A stretch of DNA of 64,000 nucleotides from Chondrosia reniformis (taxonomy: Eukaryota; Porifera; Demospongiae; Chondrillida; Chondrillidae), in NCBI GenBank assembly GCA_947172415.1, contig OX359199.1, forward strand, positions 81,001 to 145,000, in the 5' to 3' direction. Every line of letters starts with the position of its first letter. Position 1 is the stretch's first letter. Positions 1 to 10,881 of this stretch are shown here, piece after piece. Under the pieces are notes generated by a model. It did not search any database. It saw only the letters and a list, made by a program, of their open reading frames with translations, and was not told the DNA's origin. A program made the translations under genes and the position numbers.

Positions 1-593
1 TACACAATTTAGCTTGTCCTGACTAGCACTGTCTGAAGGTGACTTGTGCAATGTGAAATGTATGCATTGACAGATTTCAGCTCTGCATATTTGTCTCTTG
101 TTCTACTTTAGGAGAGCACTTTCCTATGAAGGGAAATCTCCATTTATAAGGTCTAGTCCATTTTCAAAAACAATCTCACTGACAAGACCTTATAATCCAT
201 TCAATCAAATTGAAGCAAAATGAAGAATATAATTTCAATTTGACAATTTTAGACTTATATTTTTAGATTAAATGAACCTATTATTATATTATGTATAGCA
301 GTACCACCATTTTGATAAAGTAGTTTATATTTTGAAATATACTTAGTATGGACTATATTCAGTTATTCACATCCTTCCTATTGTACCTACTTCCATATTT
401 GGGCAAGCCTCAAGCAAGTTTCGTGTTAACATTTCCTATTTCTTAGAAAATTGAATTATAATTATCATATTCACAACCTTTAATAACAAAAACAAAGTTA
501 TAAATAATTTGAAATAAAAGTTTTTCCAAATACAACAAGTTTTAATTGAATGTGTAGCTGGTCTTAAAGACAATTTTATTTGTATATACAATA
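1..593. other. AT-rich intergenic / 3' flank
   Basis: No open frame or RNA gene is visible. The stretch is strongly AT-rich. A reverse-strand AATAAA (TTTATT at 575-580) lies just past the stop of the minus-strand kelch gene and could be its poly(A) signal. Confidence 0.5.
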
Positions 594-1784
594 CTAGTGA
601 TACGTGCAAAGCAACTCTGTAATGTCCACCCGATCACTGAGGCCCTTCTCCTTCTGCCAGCTCCCAATTGTTACTAGTCTGCTGTCCCCCAGCACCATCG
701 CCGTAGAGCAGGTACGCACACAAAACCCTGACATGCTCATCGGGGCCCATTCCTCTGTCACTGTATCATAGTACATGGCACATGTTTGCCTCATACTGCC
801 GTTGTCAAGGTTACCAATGGTCATCAGTGTGTCCAGATGTTGCACCAAGATGGAGTCTCTAGTCGGAATAGTACTCAGTTTTCTCCAAAATGAGCATCTT
901 GTACCACGAACAGTTCGACAGTTGACATAGTCAGTTACCTTGCTAAGAGGTACAGTGTACAATGTGCTGTTGGGAGTGCCAGATTTGGTCTGACCAAGGC
1001 CCACTACCAAACTATCCCCCACCACAACTACCTGGGGTAACTCCAGGGGTACGGGGAGAGGAGGGAGGAATATCCAGTTGGGTGTTGAACTGTTCAAATT
1101 GATGGCTTCTACGGTTGACGTCAATCCTTTTCTGCACTGTCCTCCAACCACTATCATATGACCGTCAAATGTGGCAGTGCCTGCCGAGCAACGCGCCATC
1201 AACAAACGAGGTACGCGCGACATGGTCCACTTGGGGTCTCCACTCGTCCCTAATTCATTTACCCTTAGTGATTGCACTGCGTCGGAGAGCTCGCTCGACT
1301 GAGTAGGTCGTTTTCCCGACGTATATTGTCCCCCGACTACGTGAAGCCATCCATCTGCACTAGTCAGAGAGAAAAAGCCGACCGCGTACAGACAGGCCGG
1401 CAAGCGGCACCACTCCTCGCGACTATGCGTCAAGTAATACACTTCGGAAGGTAGACGTGCCGATCCATCGTATCCGCCTCCAATAAAGACATGTTCCATG
1501 CTACTACAGCACGATAAGGCCGACATTTTTGTAGGAAGCGGGGGGCCATCCAAGCTACTGACCGAGGTGTCCTCCTTGCGGTACAGAGGGTCCAGTCGGA
1601 GCTAACGGAAAAATTAATTAAAATCAAATCTTGATCATGAAGAGTGTTTAAGTACTAGCTAGTGCGCACAACTCACATAGTCATCTTGGGGCCCGTTGGC
1701 CTGATCTCTCAGTAAACAACTGGCCGCTGGCAGAATTAAGCTTTCATGCGAGTTGTGTAGCATATTAAAGGCCATTATATCCAT
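594..1784 (-). CDS. Kelch-repeat protein, two visible coding exons
   Basis: Exons at 1784-1677 and 1601-594 join in phase 0 across a 75-bp intron (donor gtgagt, acceptor ttag). From the ATG at 1784 the product is 371 residues. The second exon holds several kelch blades, recognisable by glycine pairs followed by spaced aromatic residues, such as HVFIGGGYDG, LHVVGGQYTSG and GHMIVVGGQ, each near a tryptophan. Kelch propellers are protein-binding scaffolds; no partner domain (BTB, death domain) is visible. The frame stays open upstream of 1784 to about 2087, but that part overlaps the start of the opposite gene, so the N terminus is uncertain. It is arranged head-to-head with the membrane-protein gene at 1975 and probably shares its promoter. 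Confidence 0.75.
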
Positions 1785-1974
1785 TCTCGTTCGTTCCTCT
1801 GTCGTCTTAACGTGCTCTTGTACAGAAAACTGCAGGTTATTGTGTATCGAGCCCAGAATATCCTTTTTATACACAAGTGCATTGCTTCTCAGAATTCCTG
1901 ACCAGGTTATTAGGAAGCCGAAGTAGTTTTTCCAAGAAGATGACGTAATGTAATTTATTTGGGAGCGGTCCAAA
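1785..1974. promoter_or_regulatory. Probable bidirectional promoter region
   Basis: The minus-strand kelch gene and the plus-strand membrane-protein gene start within about 190 bp of each other. No TATA box is evident. The assignment rests on gene arrangement only. Confidence 0.4.
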
Positions 1975-4900
1975 ATGGCGATGGAAGAAGCTACCGTTTC
2001 AGTATCCTTTAATGCGGACGGGGAAACGGGAGAAGGAGGCATCATTGGACTCTCACAGGGAATTGATATGAAGGAAAGGGAAAACAAAGAGAGACGCGAT
2101 TCTGATGAATGGATGATGCGATCTCAGGACTACGACATTCTAGAAAAGGTGACTCCAACTTTCCATACAAAACTGTCTTGCGCTCTGTCGTACGGTAATT
2201 TAGCAAACCAATAATGTCACACAAATCGAGCTGTGATACAATTCGTCCTTTGATGTTATTCGTCGTTGATCTCAGAGATACGTGGGGTCACTGGAGGTTG
2301 GGACTGAAATACATTCCCTATGAGATCACTGGCTGATTTAATACTTTGTCCTTTAATGTTTTGTGTGGTAATTGTGCAAAGAGGAAGAGAAATTAATTAT
2401 ATTGCAAGGTTGGACAGTATAACTGTATTGTTTTTGAACTGGTAAAGACATTGTATAATAAATGGCATGTCATGTAAAATGACTGCAAATTTATGTATTA
2501 AAAAAATTGATTTTACATCAATAACTATAGTAATAGAGGAGGTACATTTAAACAATTTACTAATAAGCCAAACTCTACACTGTCTATTGGGAAATTCTCC
2601 CTGGATCAGGTCATGTCATAGCTCAACACTTTTGGTTGGAGTCCTCTTAGAAGGACATTGAAACGTACCCTTTTGGGCAGGCATTGAATACCCTCTTTTG
2701 AAGAGTATCAAAGTAAGAGTTACAATTGAAAGTACTTGTTACTTTTCAATTATGCCTATAATTTATTAATGTAATCAATTTAGAAACTTAAGTGGAAGAA
2801 CATTCTTTCCATAAGTGACATGTTTAAATAGTATATAGTATGGGACTATAGACTAACTGTTAGGATAAATATAGTAATCTCACTAATGAAATGCTTTGCA
2901 GGAAGGAACTGGAACTGGCAGGATGGCACTTTCAATGGCTTATGTGAATGTACCAGTAAATGTGTACTCTCAGAAGGAAGTGTTCAGAAGTGACCATATG
3001 TAGTAGTCCTATTCATGTATGTCTCTCCCTCCCTAGGACCCCACTGCAGAGGCTATTGCTGAATGTGACAAATATGTACTGACACCATATAGAGTGCTGC
3101 TTCGATTGGTAAGGTATTTCACAGCAGCCCCACCCACCTCATGTAAGCCCCACCCACATCACTGCAACCCCACCCACCTCATGTAAGCTCCACCCACCTC
3201 ACTGCAGCCCCACCCACCTCATATAAGCCCCGCCCACCCTGACCATATCAAGTGACTGATCAGTAATGGGGTTAATTAAGGAAATGTTAATAATTTTCTG
3301 TCACTTTGTATTGCAAGTGTGTCATTACAGTGATATATACACAGATGTACTTAACTACATTTTGACACTTTTTTGAAATTGTAGAATCATGTAAAATTAG
3401 ACTTCTAAGGAATGTGTTGCCATGGTGTTGCCATGGTAGTAGTACTTTAGGCAGGTTTCGTTTCTTGTAAGACAATTTTGAAATAGTAAAATGATGTAAA
3501 GTGTTTCTTGGAACTGAATTGAAATGCTTTAAAGATTGTATCATGTCAGTAAAGTGTATTCCTGGAATAGTGTCCTACTGCACTTGCCTATCAGCCGAGG
3601 CCTAACCACAACCAATTCCTCCTCAGTTTTCCTAAATAGTTATATACCCAATTGCGTAATTGAAATTTTAAGATTCTGTTGGATCTTGCCCTCCTCTTGT
3701 TAACAGACTACTTCCATACCGTGGTCATTGTACTACCAGACAGAGTGTCCCCAAAGTGCATGTTAACAACTTTAGATCAATCAATCCAGTCTTCTAGACC
3801 ACAATGTTGCTGTATTACCTGTTCAACATGATTGTTTAATTGTCTCCTCAAGAAACTGGCCCTCCCCTTTCCCCCTTCAGCCCCTCCCCTTTCCCCCTTC
3901 AGCCCCTCCCCTTTCCCCCTTCAGCCCCTCCCCCTTTCCCCTTCAGCGCCTCCCCTTTCCCCTTCAGCCCCTCCCCCTTCCCCCACAGCCCCTCCCCTTT
4001 CCCCTTCAGCCCCTCCTTCAGCCCCTCCCCCTTCCCCCACAGCTAGCTTGGATTCCGCTAAAGACAAATGCAGCCCCCTGTTGGAAAGTTATCCGTGCTA
4101 TCCATGTTGCCATGGTGATAGTGCTGATCCTTATAGCCTCAGCTGCTCAAATAGCAGTCTGTTTTCGAAGAGATGGGATTGACGTAGGCACCGTAAGGTT
4201 GCGCAATGGTACCACAGTCTGCTCAGCTCGGGACCACGTCATCACCAACCACGTTGTTCTGGACGTGCTTCTTCTCCTCTCCTATCTCTTTGGAGTGTAC
4301 ATGTTCAGTGGGGGCGGAGACTGGGAACACCTCTTTAGCTTGGCAAGCCGGGTGAGCAATGATGTGCTCCATTTGGAGTGTCTCTTTATACTCTCTCCCA
4401 ATCTGTAGACTGTTTTAAAGTATTACCACTTAAAAAAGAAGAAAATGGTTAAGACAATAATTCAGCTGATTGTGTAAGTATGCAGTTAGCAGGTCTCTTT
4501 AGTCACTTTCTTGGAAAAGGAAATAATCAGCATGCGTTTTATGAAATATTCTACTAATGCTACAATAGTCAGTTTATTAATTGTGTGCTAAATTAATTAT
4601 TACTGTGGTGACATAAGACGGCTTCGTGCAGACCATTTCATTAGTTAGAGTATGCATTACATATACAGCACTCTTTAGCTTCACATGACTGTCACATGAC
4701 TATCATGTGATGTGGTCCATTCTTTAGTGTGTACCTAGCGTTTGGTGTCGTTTGGATAATACTTTCATTTTTTGCTCGTCTCATGCAAGCCTTTGGTATC
4801 GGGCTCTTCCCCACCTCCCAGACAAGGCTGCAGATCACATGGACCTCGGCCACAGGGAGCACTACCATCCCCGAGTCCGCACAGATTGGAGTGGGCGTGG

Positions 4901-6684
4901 TCTGTCTGGTGGGGTTTGTCATATTTGACTTGATCTATTTAGCTGCTATTGTCAACTATATGATCCAGAGCGAGTTTAATGTAAAGTTTTTGTCAGCTCT
5001 GACTGATATGGTTAAAGACAAGACTTATGACAACTTGGATCTTGCCATCAAGGTTTGTCTTCTATGGTGCACTGTTTGTAACAAAGTCGTTTCTTATTAG
5101 GAAATCAAAATACATTCTGCACCATGTCAGCTCTTGTATGACTCCTGTCAGCATATTTTACATTATTACTTCACTACCGTTGTAATCTAGCCTTCCTACT
5201 GTCTGGTAAATGGGCAGCTAATCACATCACCTGTGGACTCAGGACCTGTGTATATAAACATTGGTTAAGGTGGACTTGATTTGCTCTGTAATTAACTTGA
5301 TTTTGGCTCTGTAATTGACTTGAAATTGGTTAGCAATAGATAAACCATTTTACTAGGAAATAGGAAATAAGATTTTAATTACATTTCTTAGAAGTTATAT
5401 AAGGAAGCCTTTATATATTAATTACCAGTTGAGAATTTTAGACAAATATTCCTTATATATTGCCATATATGTACTTTTATCAGTGATAACCACTGTCTCT
5501 TCCTCCTCCTCCTCCTCAGGATGTTGGAGAAGCTAGATCATACTTGAACATTTTGAACACAAAGACCTCTTTTGCGGCCAGTCTTGTACTGTTTAACATT
5601 GGAATAGGAGTAGTCATTGGTACGATACCCTCACTGTAGTCATGTGATGGTCATGTGACTTGCTTGTTCTTCATCTACCCAGGTTTGTACAGTTTACATG
5701 AAATTACAGTTGCAAAGATTGTAAAGATTGACAATAACTTTCATTTGGCACTTGCTGCAATAGCCATCAGTACTGCCTTGTGGATTGTGTTGGCTGCAGT
5801 GCCATTTGTACAGGTACCACATCCATCCACCCATCCATCCACCCATCCATCCACCCATCCATCCATCCATCCATCCATCCATCCATCCATCCATCCATCC
5901 ATCCATCCATCCATCCATCCATCCATCCATCCATCCATCCATCCATCCATCCACCCACCCATCCATTTATCCATCCACCCCACCTCCTCCCCCTTAGGCA
6001 GCTAGAGTTACTGCAGCATGTAACAGATTAAAGACTTCTGCCTACAACACTCGAACTCGACCTTTTCAATACAGCAGTACTGCTCAGTTGGACCTTGACT
6101 CCTTCACTCTACACATATCAGCAATAAAAATGAGAGTAAGTAACTCTTTTCCCTCTCATCTCACTCTCCCTCCCCCTCCCCTCTCCCTCTCCCCTCTCCC
6201 TCCCCTCTTCCTCCTCTCCCCCTCCCTCTCCCTCTCCTCTCACTCCCCCTCCCTCTCCCTCCCCTCTCCCTCCCCTCTCCCTCCCCCTCCCCCTCTCCCT
6301 CTCCCTCTCCCTCCCCTCTTCCTCCTCTCCCTCTCCCTCTCCTCTCACTCCCCCTCTCCTCTCACTCCCCCTCTCCTCTCACTCCCCCTCCCTCTCCCTC
6401 CCCTCTCCCTCCCCTCTCCCTCCCCCTCCCCCTCTCCCTCTCCCTCTCCCTCCCCTCTTCCTCCTCTCCCTCTCCCTCTCCTCTCACTCCCCCTCTCCTC
6501 TCACTCCCCCTCTCCCTCTCCCTCTCCCTCTCCCTCCCCCTCCCTCTCTCACTCTCTGCAGGCAAAGATGTTTGGAGTTCCCATCCTCCCCTGGGTTATG
6601 TATGGAGTGATCTCCGCAGTACTATTTATGATACTCATCTTCTTTGGAACAGACCTTTATCATCTCTTTGATCTTGTAGTGTAG
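1975..6684 (+). CDS. Multipass membrane protein, unrecognised family
   Basis: Exons read as 1975-2148, 2902-2955, 3037-3108, 4043-4351, 4728-5052, 5520-5619, 5683-5813, 5998-6135 and 6562-6684, roughly 470 residues. The N terminus is acidic and soluble. Hydrophobic segments follow: [36 protein letters not shown], a third after [45 protein letters not shown], an Ala/Ile-rich one before VPFVQ, and [19 protein letters not shown] close to the C terminus. I do not recognise the family. All junctions are in phase except 4351 to 4728, where the upstream exon ends in phase 0 but the downstream frame needs two carried-over bases, so a microexon or a sequence error is likely there. The introns carry four simple-sequence arrays. 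Confidence 0.75.
3122..3240. repeat. Tandem array, unit about 20 bp (CCCCACCCACCTCATGTA)
   Basis: About six degenerate copies lie immediately after the donor of the 3037-3108 exon. Many copies contain TGTAAG, which resembles a weak 5' splice site. Confidence 0.7.
3856..4041. repeat. Pyrimidine/TTCAG array before a 3' splice site
   Basis: Repeated CCCCTCCCCTTTCCCCTTCAG-like units, each a polypyrimidine tract ending in CAG, run directly into the true acceptor (cccccacag) at 4042. The array is effectively a stack of about ten potential 3' splice sites. Confidence 0.8.
5817..5975. repeat. (CCAT)n microsatellite in intron
   Basis: Nearly perfect CATC tetranucleotide repeats between the exons ending at 5813 and starting at 5998. 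Open frames across it on both strands are repeat artefacts. Confidence 0.95.
6165..6552. repeat. (CCCTCT)n pyrimidine-rich intron array
   Basis: Long polypyrimidine array filling the last intron of the membrane-protein gene, ending at acceptor ctgcag (6561). Longer internal duplications are visible. Confidence 0.9.
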
Positions 6685-6755
6685 ATCACATGACCATATA
6701 AGATTGTCACATTTTCTGTAACATAGTTATATATACAGCTCATATGACTTTGCAT

Positions 6756-6885
6756 CACATGTATAGGTCACATGATATATTGTATAGGTCACATGATATA
6801 TTGCATAGGTCACATGATATATTGCATAGGTCACATGATATATTGCATAGGTCACATGATATATTGTATAGGTCACATGACTGTG
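6756..6885. repeat. 21-23 bp tandem repeat with TCACATGA core
   Basis: About six copies of GGTCACATGATATATTG(C/T)A just 3' of the membrane-protein stop codon. Each carries the palindrome TCACATGA, which is also scattered through much of the window. Confidence 0.85.
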
Positions 6886-7325
6886 TAATATATGTAATAT
6901 AGATCACATATTCTATATTATGTGACTGTATAAGAAGTGATCATACCTATGTATGTATGTATATATGTATGGGCTAAAAGGACCTAAAACAAGATTGATT
7001 GATATACACCTGACCTATATGTAATATGACCAAGCGAAGACAAGCTTTTTTCTGCTCAGAAATGTTTCAGTTTATAGACCTCGAGCATTGGAGAGGAGCT
7101 CTTTTTATGACTAGTTGATTAATATATTTATGTACATGTTTTCTTGTAATTTTGAGTCTCAGTAAATGTAGAACAAACATAACACACATTTCAGTACATA
7201 GGAAAGATAATATATATTCGCTAGTCTAATGAAGTAAGAGCAGCCATCATTAATTTAACAGTCAAAACTAATAATGATATTCATAGTCTATAAATGATAT
7301 TCATGATGCAACTCTGAAGGTCGAC

Positions 7326-8368
7326 ATGATCGTGAAAGGATTCTTGTTGCTTGCTGCCCTCTCCTTTTCTGTCCACCAAACTGTCACAGGAGGACCAATT
7401 CATGCTTCTTGCAAACTGACATGGTGAGCTATCAGAATATGGACACTACAGACAGCTCTGTCTCCAAGTTTGCTAGGAGCAGTACAGTTGTCATATGTTA
7501 AAGAGAGTGTAGACCATTCCCTAATGTAGCACTCTACAGATGTACAGTACGAGACCTTGATGTCATTAGTAACTACCCTGATCCTAACCCTACTAACTAT
7601 GCAGTCAAGTAGGTGTGTCTTACTCCTTCCAGGTCCTTCAATGTGAACTGCAGCTTTATCAACATGTCTCTGGTCAAACAGATCCAAAAGTGGCACAATG
7701 ACCCTCAAGACTGTGGAAGTGGAGAAAAGTGTCTCTATTCAGTAGGTCCATCCACCCCTCCCCCTGGGATTGTATTGGTGTTACTTTGCCAGACTTATTA
7801 TGTAATTTTACATTGATTGAGAACTGTGTGGCCACACCCCACCCCTCCCTCCCCTCCCCTCCCACAGCTGGTCAGTGTCTCCTCCACTCAGATAAAGGCA
7901 AAACATGAGACTCCAAAAAAGCACTACCTTGATGACATCACTTTTACATTTAGTGGATCTTCAGCTTGCACTGTTAATGTGAGTAAAACCCTATTATTAA
8001 GAGTTACATACATCACACTTAAAAACTGCTTTTAGTTCTAAATGGGAAACTTGTGAGTATCTATATTATTTAGATCCTTGCTCATGTGGTCAGATTGTTC
8101 CATTTTTGCCGTACTTTTGTATCTGCTTCTAAATCTGTTTGTTCATACATACATATTCTCTGACTTGCATGTCATCCCCACCCCTCCCCCCTAGGGTTAC
8201 TCCACCTCTGAGACCTGGTATGCAGTCCTGGATTATGGCACCAACTACTGTAATATGCGTAACCTTGCCAACGGGGCGGGACTAAGCAACAGTGTGTATG
8301 GCTTCAAAGAGGTCACATCAGACTCAATCTGCACCGAGTACTCGAGTCACAACTGTAACAAATACTGA
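7326..8368 (+). CDS. Small secreted 8-cysteine protein
   Basis: Four exons (7326-7423, 7633-7741, 7868-7978, 8195-8368) give 163 residues with all phases closing. The N terminus is a clear signal peptide (KGFLLLAALSFSVHQTVTGG). The mature part has eight cysteines, consistent with four disulfides, and ends in a motif-rich block, TWYAVLDYGTNYCNMRNL followed by CTEYSSHNC. That pattern resembles uncharacterised secreted proteins I recall from fishes and other aquatic animals, but no function is known to me. The acceptor of the last intron is a C-run followed by TAG. The gene stands alone between the membrane-protein gene and the kinase gene, on the same strand. An extracellular role is inferred only from the signal peptide. 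Confidence 0.85.
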
Positions 8369-8594
8369 CTCACTAGAACATAAACTGTGCAATGACACAT
8401 CACTATACAGCTACTGAACCTATTGTGAATGATAGTGTGTTATATATGCTTGATAAGATCATTCACTTTAAGTACTTGTAATTGCTACATTTTGTATAAT
8501 AGAATTCATAGATCTGATGATTTTCCATATTCAGTAATATACGCAGTCGATCGATGGGCAGGGCAATTGACACGCCCATGCACTTGTGATTGAA

Positions 8595-10766
8595 ATGGCT
8601 TCTCCTCTAGAGTTCAAGGGGATACGCCCAACTGGAGAGGTACTCGGTAGCGGATCGTACGGAGAAGTTATCGAAGTAGAATGGTGTAATACCATATGCG
8701 CCGCTAAGAGAATGCACGACATCTTCCTTTGTACCCTCTCTCCAGTCGAACTGGACAAAATGGTGAAAGATTTTGAAAAGGAATGTCAGATTTGGTCCAG
8801 TTTGAGGCATCCGAATATTGTTCTTTTGCTCGGCATCTACCATCCTCCCAAAAGTAGAGTTCCTCAATTCGTGTTGGAGAAGATGGATACTTCTCTTCGT
8901 CACTACCTGGAAGGTCACAGTAGGGAGGAGTTCCTCCTTCCAGACAAGGTATCCATCCTTCGTCAGGTAGCTCAAGGACTATGCTACCTTCACTCTCAGA
9001 ATCCACCTCTAGTCCATCATGACTTGAGTCCCAACAACATCTTGTTGAATGAGTGGACATTTCAGACTAAGCTGACTGACTTTGGCATGACCCGAGCCAT
9101 CAATCTGTCAAAGCTGACTCGCAAGTCATCCGTGAAGGGAACTTTTGCATTCATGTCTCCGGAAGCACTTGATGTACCTCCTCGCTACACTGAGAAGTTG
9201 GATGTGTTCTCCTTTGGCAACTGTATTGCAACCACATTGACCCATGAATGGCCAAATCCATCACATCCAACTGCATATGATAAAGGTAATGCTATCCTAC
9301 GAACTGAATTTGAGAGGAGAATTCACCAGATTGATCAGATGAGTAGTAGAGAGAAGGATCTGTTTCTTCCTCTCGTTAGAAGGTGTTTGGAGGGTGATGC
9401 AACCATTCGTCCAAGTAGTGCAGAACTTGTATCAGCAATGAAGCAGATTGAGTCTACTCTCCAAAGTACAGAACCATCCAAAATCAAAGAGGCTCGACAA
9501 GCCATGTCGCAACTTAGTCTTGAGCGTCAGCAGAAGACACAACTTCAACAACAGCTGGAAGAAGAGCATCAGAGATATCAGACACAACTAACTCAACTGC
9601 AACAAGAGAACACTCAACTGCAACAAGAGAACACTCAACTGCAACAAGAGAACACTGACAATGCTCAGCTAAAAGGACAGATGAGCAGACTACAGCAAAC
9701 TAACACTCAACTACTGTTATGGCACAGACGGCTACATCAACAGGTGGAAGAAGAGCGAAGCAAAACTGAAATCAAGCAAGTTACCAAACAAGTAAGTAAT
9801 CCAAAAGAGTCTAATTTTAACTTTAAGATTAAAATCTTTGAAGTCTAAAGTCAGCTAAAAATAAAATCTTCTTGTGCATGTGTGCATGATAGGGAGACTG
9901 CAAGTGCATGATACCAATTTAATAGCTTCCAATGTATGTATATACTGCATTGTGCATTTAGTGTAATAACTGTTTTATTTCTATAGTTACGAGATTGGAA
10001 GAAAATTAGTACGTGTAGAAAAGTCATCAAAGATGGTAAAGTGAAGAGGAACTACACTGCAGTAGCAGTTAACGAAGAGGGCATGCTTGCTGCACTTGAT
10101 GTGAAAAATAGTTGTATTTGCCTGTTCGATAGAGAAGGTGAACTTATGAAAACAATTAAAGTGAAAAGTACTAAAAGTGGTCATTTGCTTGGAGCAGCAT
10201 TTACCAAAAAAGGACACATTGCAGTGTCCGATTATTCAAGTGTGCTGATCTATTCAGTCAAAGGTGAACGCACAAGAACTATTCAGGTGGACGGCAGGCC
10301 ATCTGCTTTAGCTGTCAGCAATGCAGGATATATTTACATTTGTGAAGGTGATAGACACTGTATTTCAGTCTACAGCGAAGAAGGTGAATTCCAATTTGAG
10401 TTTGGCTCTCAAGGAAATGGTCCCGGACAGTTTGGAGAGATTGACTATCTTTCTGACATGTCATTTGGTCCAGATGGACGGCTTTGTGTTTGTAATAAAC
10501 ACAATAAAATGGTCCATATATACATAGAGGATGGCAGCTATGCCGGTCAATTCCAGACATTGGACGAACCTTCATATTTATGCATGTCACATGATGGTCA
10601 TGTGATAGTAGTAGAAGGAGACATGTATAACTTTGTGTCTGTATACGACACTAACTATCAAATGGTACACATGTTTCAGCTTGACACTAACTACCATGGT
10701 GTAGCTGTGAATGGTGAGGGTGACATTTATGTTGCAGGCTGGAAGAATGGAATATATTTGTATTAG
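8595..10766 (+). CDS. Protein kinase - coiled coil - NHL-repeat fusion
   Basis: Two exons (8595-9791 and 9987-10766, phase 0) encode 658 residues. Residues 10-290 form a kinase domain of the tyrosine-kinase-like type: glycine loop GSGSYGEV (18-25), lysine K38, catalytic HHDL with D143 and N148, DFG at 162-164 and SPE at 188-190, so all catalytic residues are present. Residues 300-399 are a Gln/Glu-rich coiled coil containing three exact QLQQENT heptads. The second exon encodes NHL-type propeller blades (repeating GxIxVxD with S/VYSxxGE hairpins, e.g. GYIYICEGDRHCISVYSEEG). In TRIM proteins NHL propellers bind RNA or protein; a kinase joined to one is not a standard human architecture. The start was set at the ATG at 8595. 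There is no signal peptide or membrane segment, so the protein is probably cytosolic. Confidence 0.9.
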
Positions 10767-10881
10767 AACTGATTGTTATACTTAAAATTATATTTGCAGA
10801 AAGTAATTGTTCTTTTATTTTTAGTATCTCCTCTAACATCCTTTTTTCTTGGAAACAATTAATGAAATAAATAAGTTTGTA

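Noticed and set aside
5694..5983. Open frames encoding HPSIHPSI or GWMDGWMD repeats (also 45908-46300)
   Set aside because: They are translations of CATC/GATG microsatellites, open in several frames on both strands, and lie in introns.
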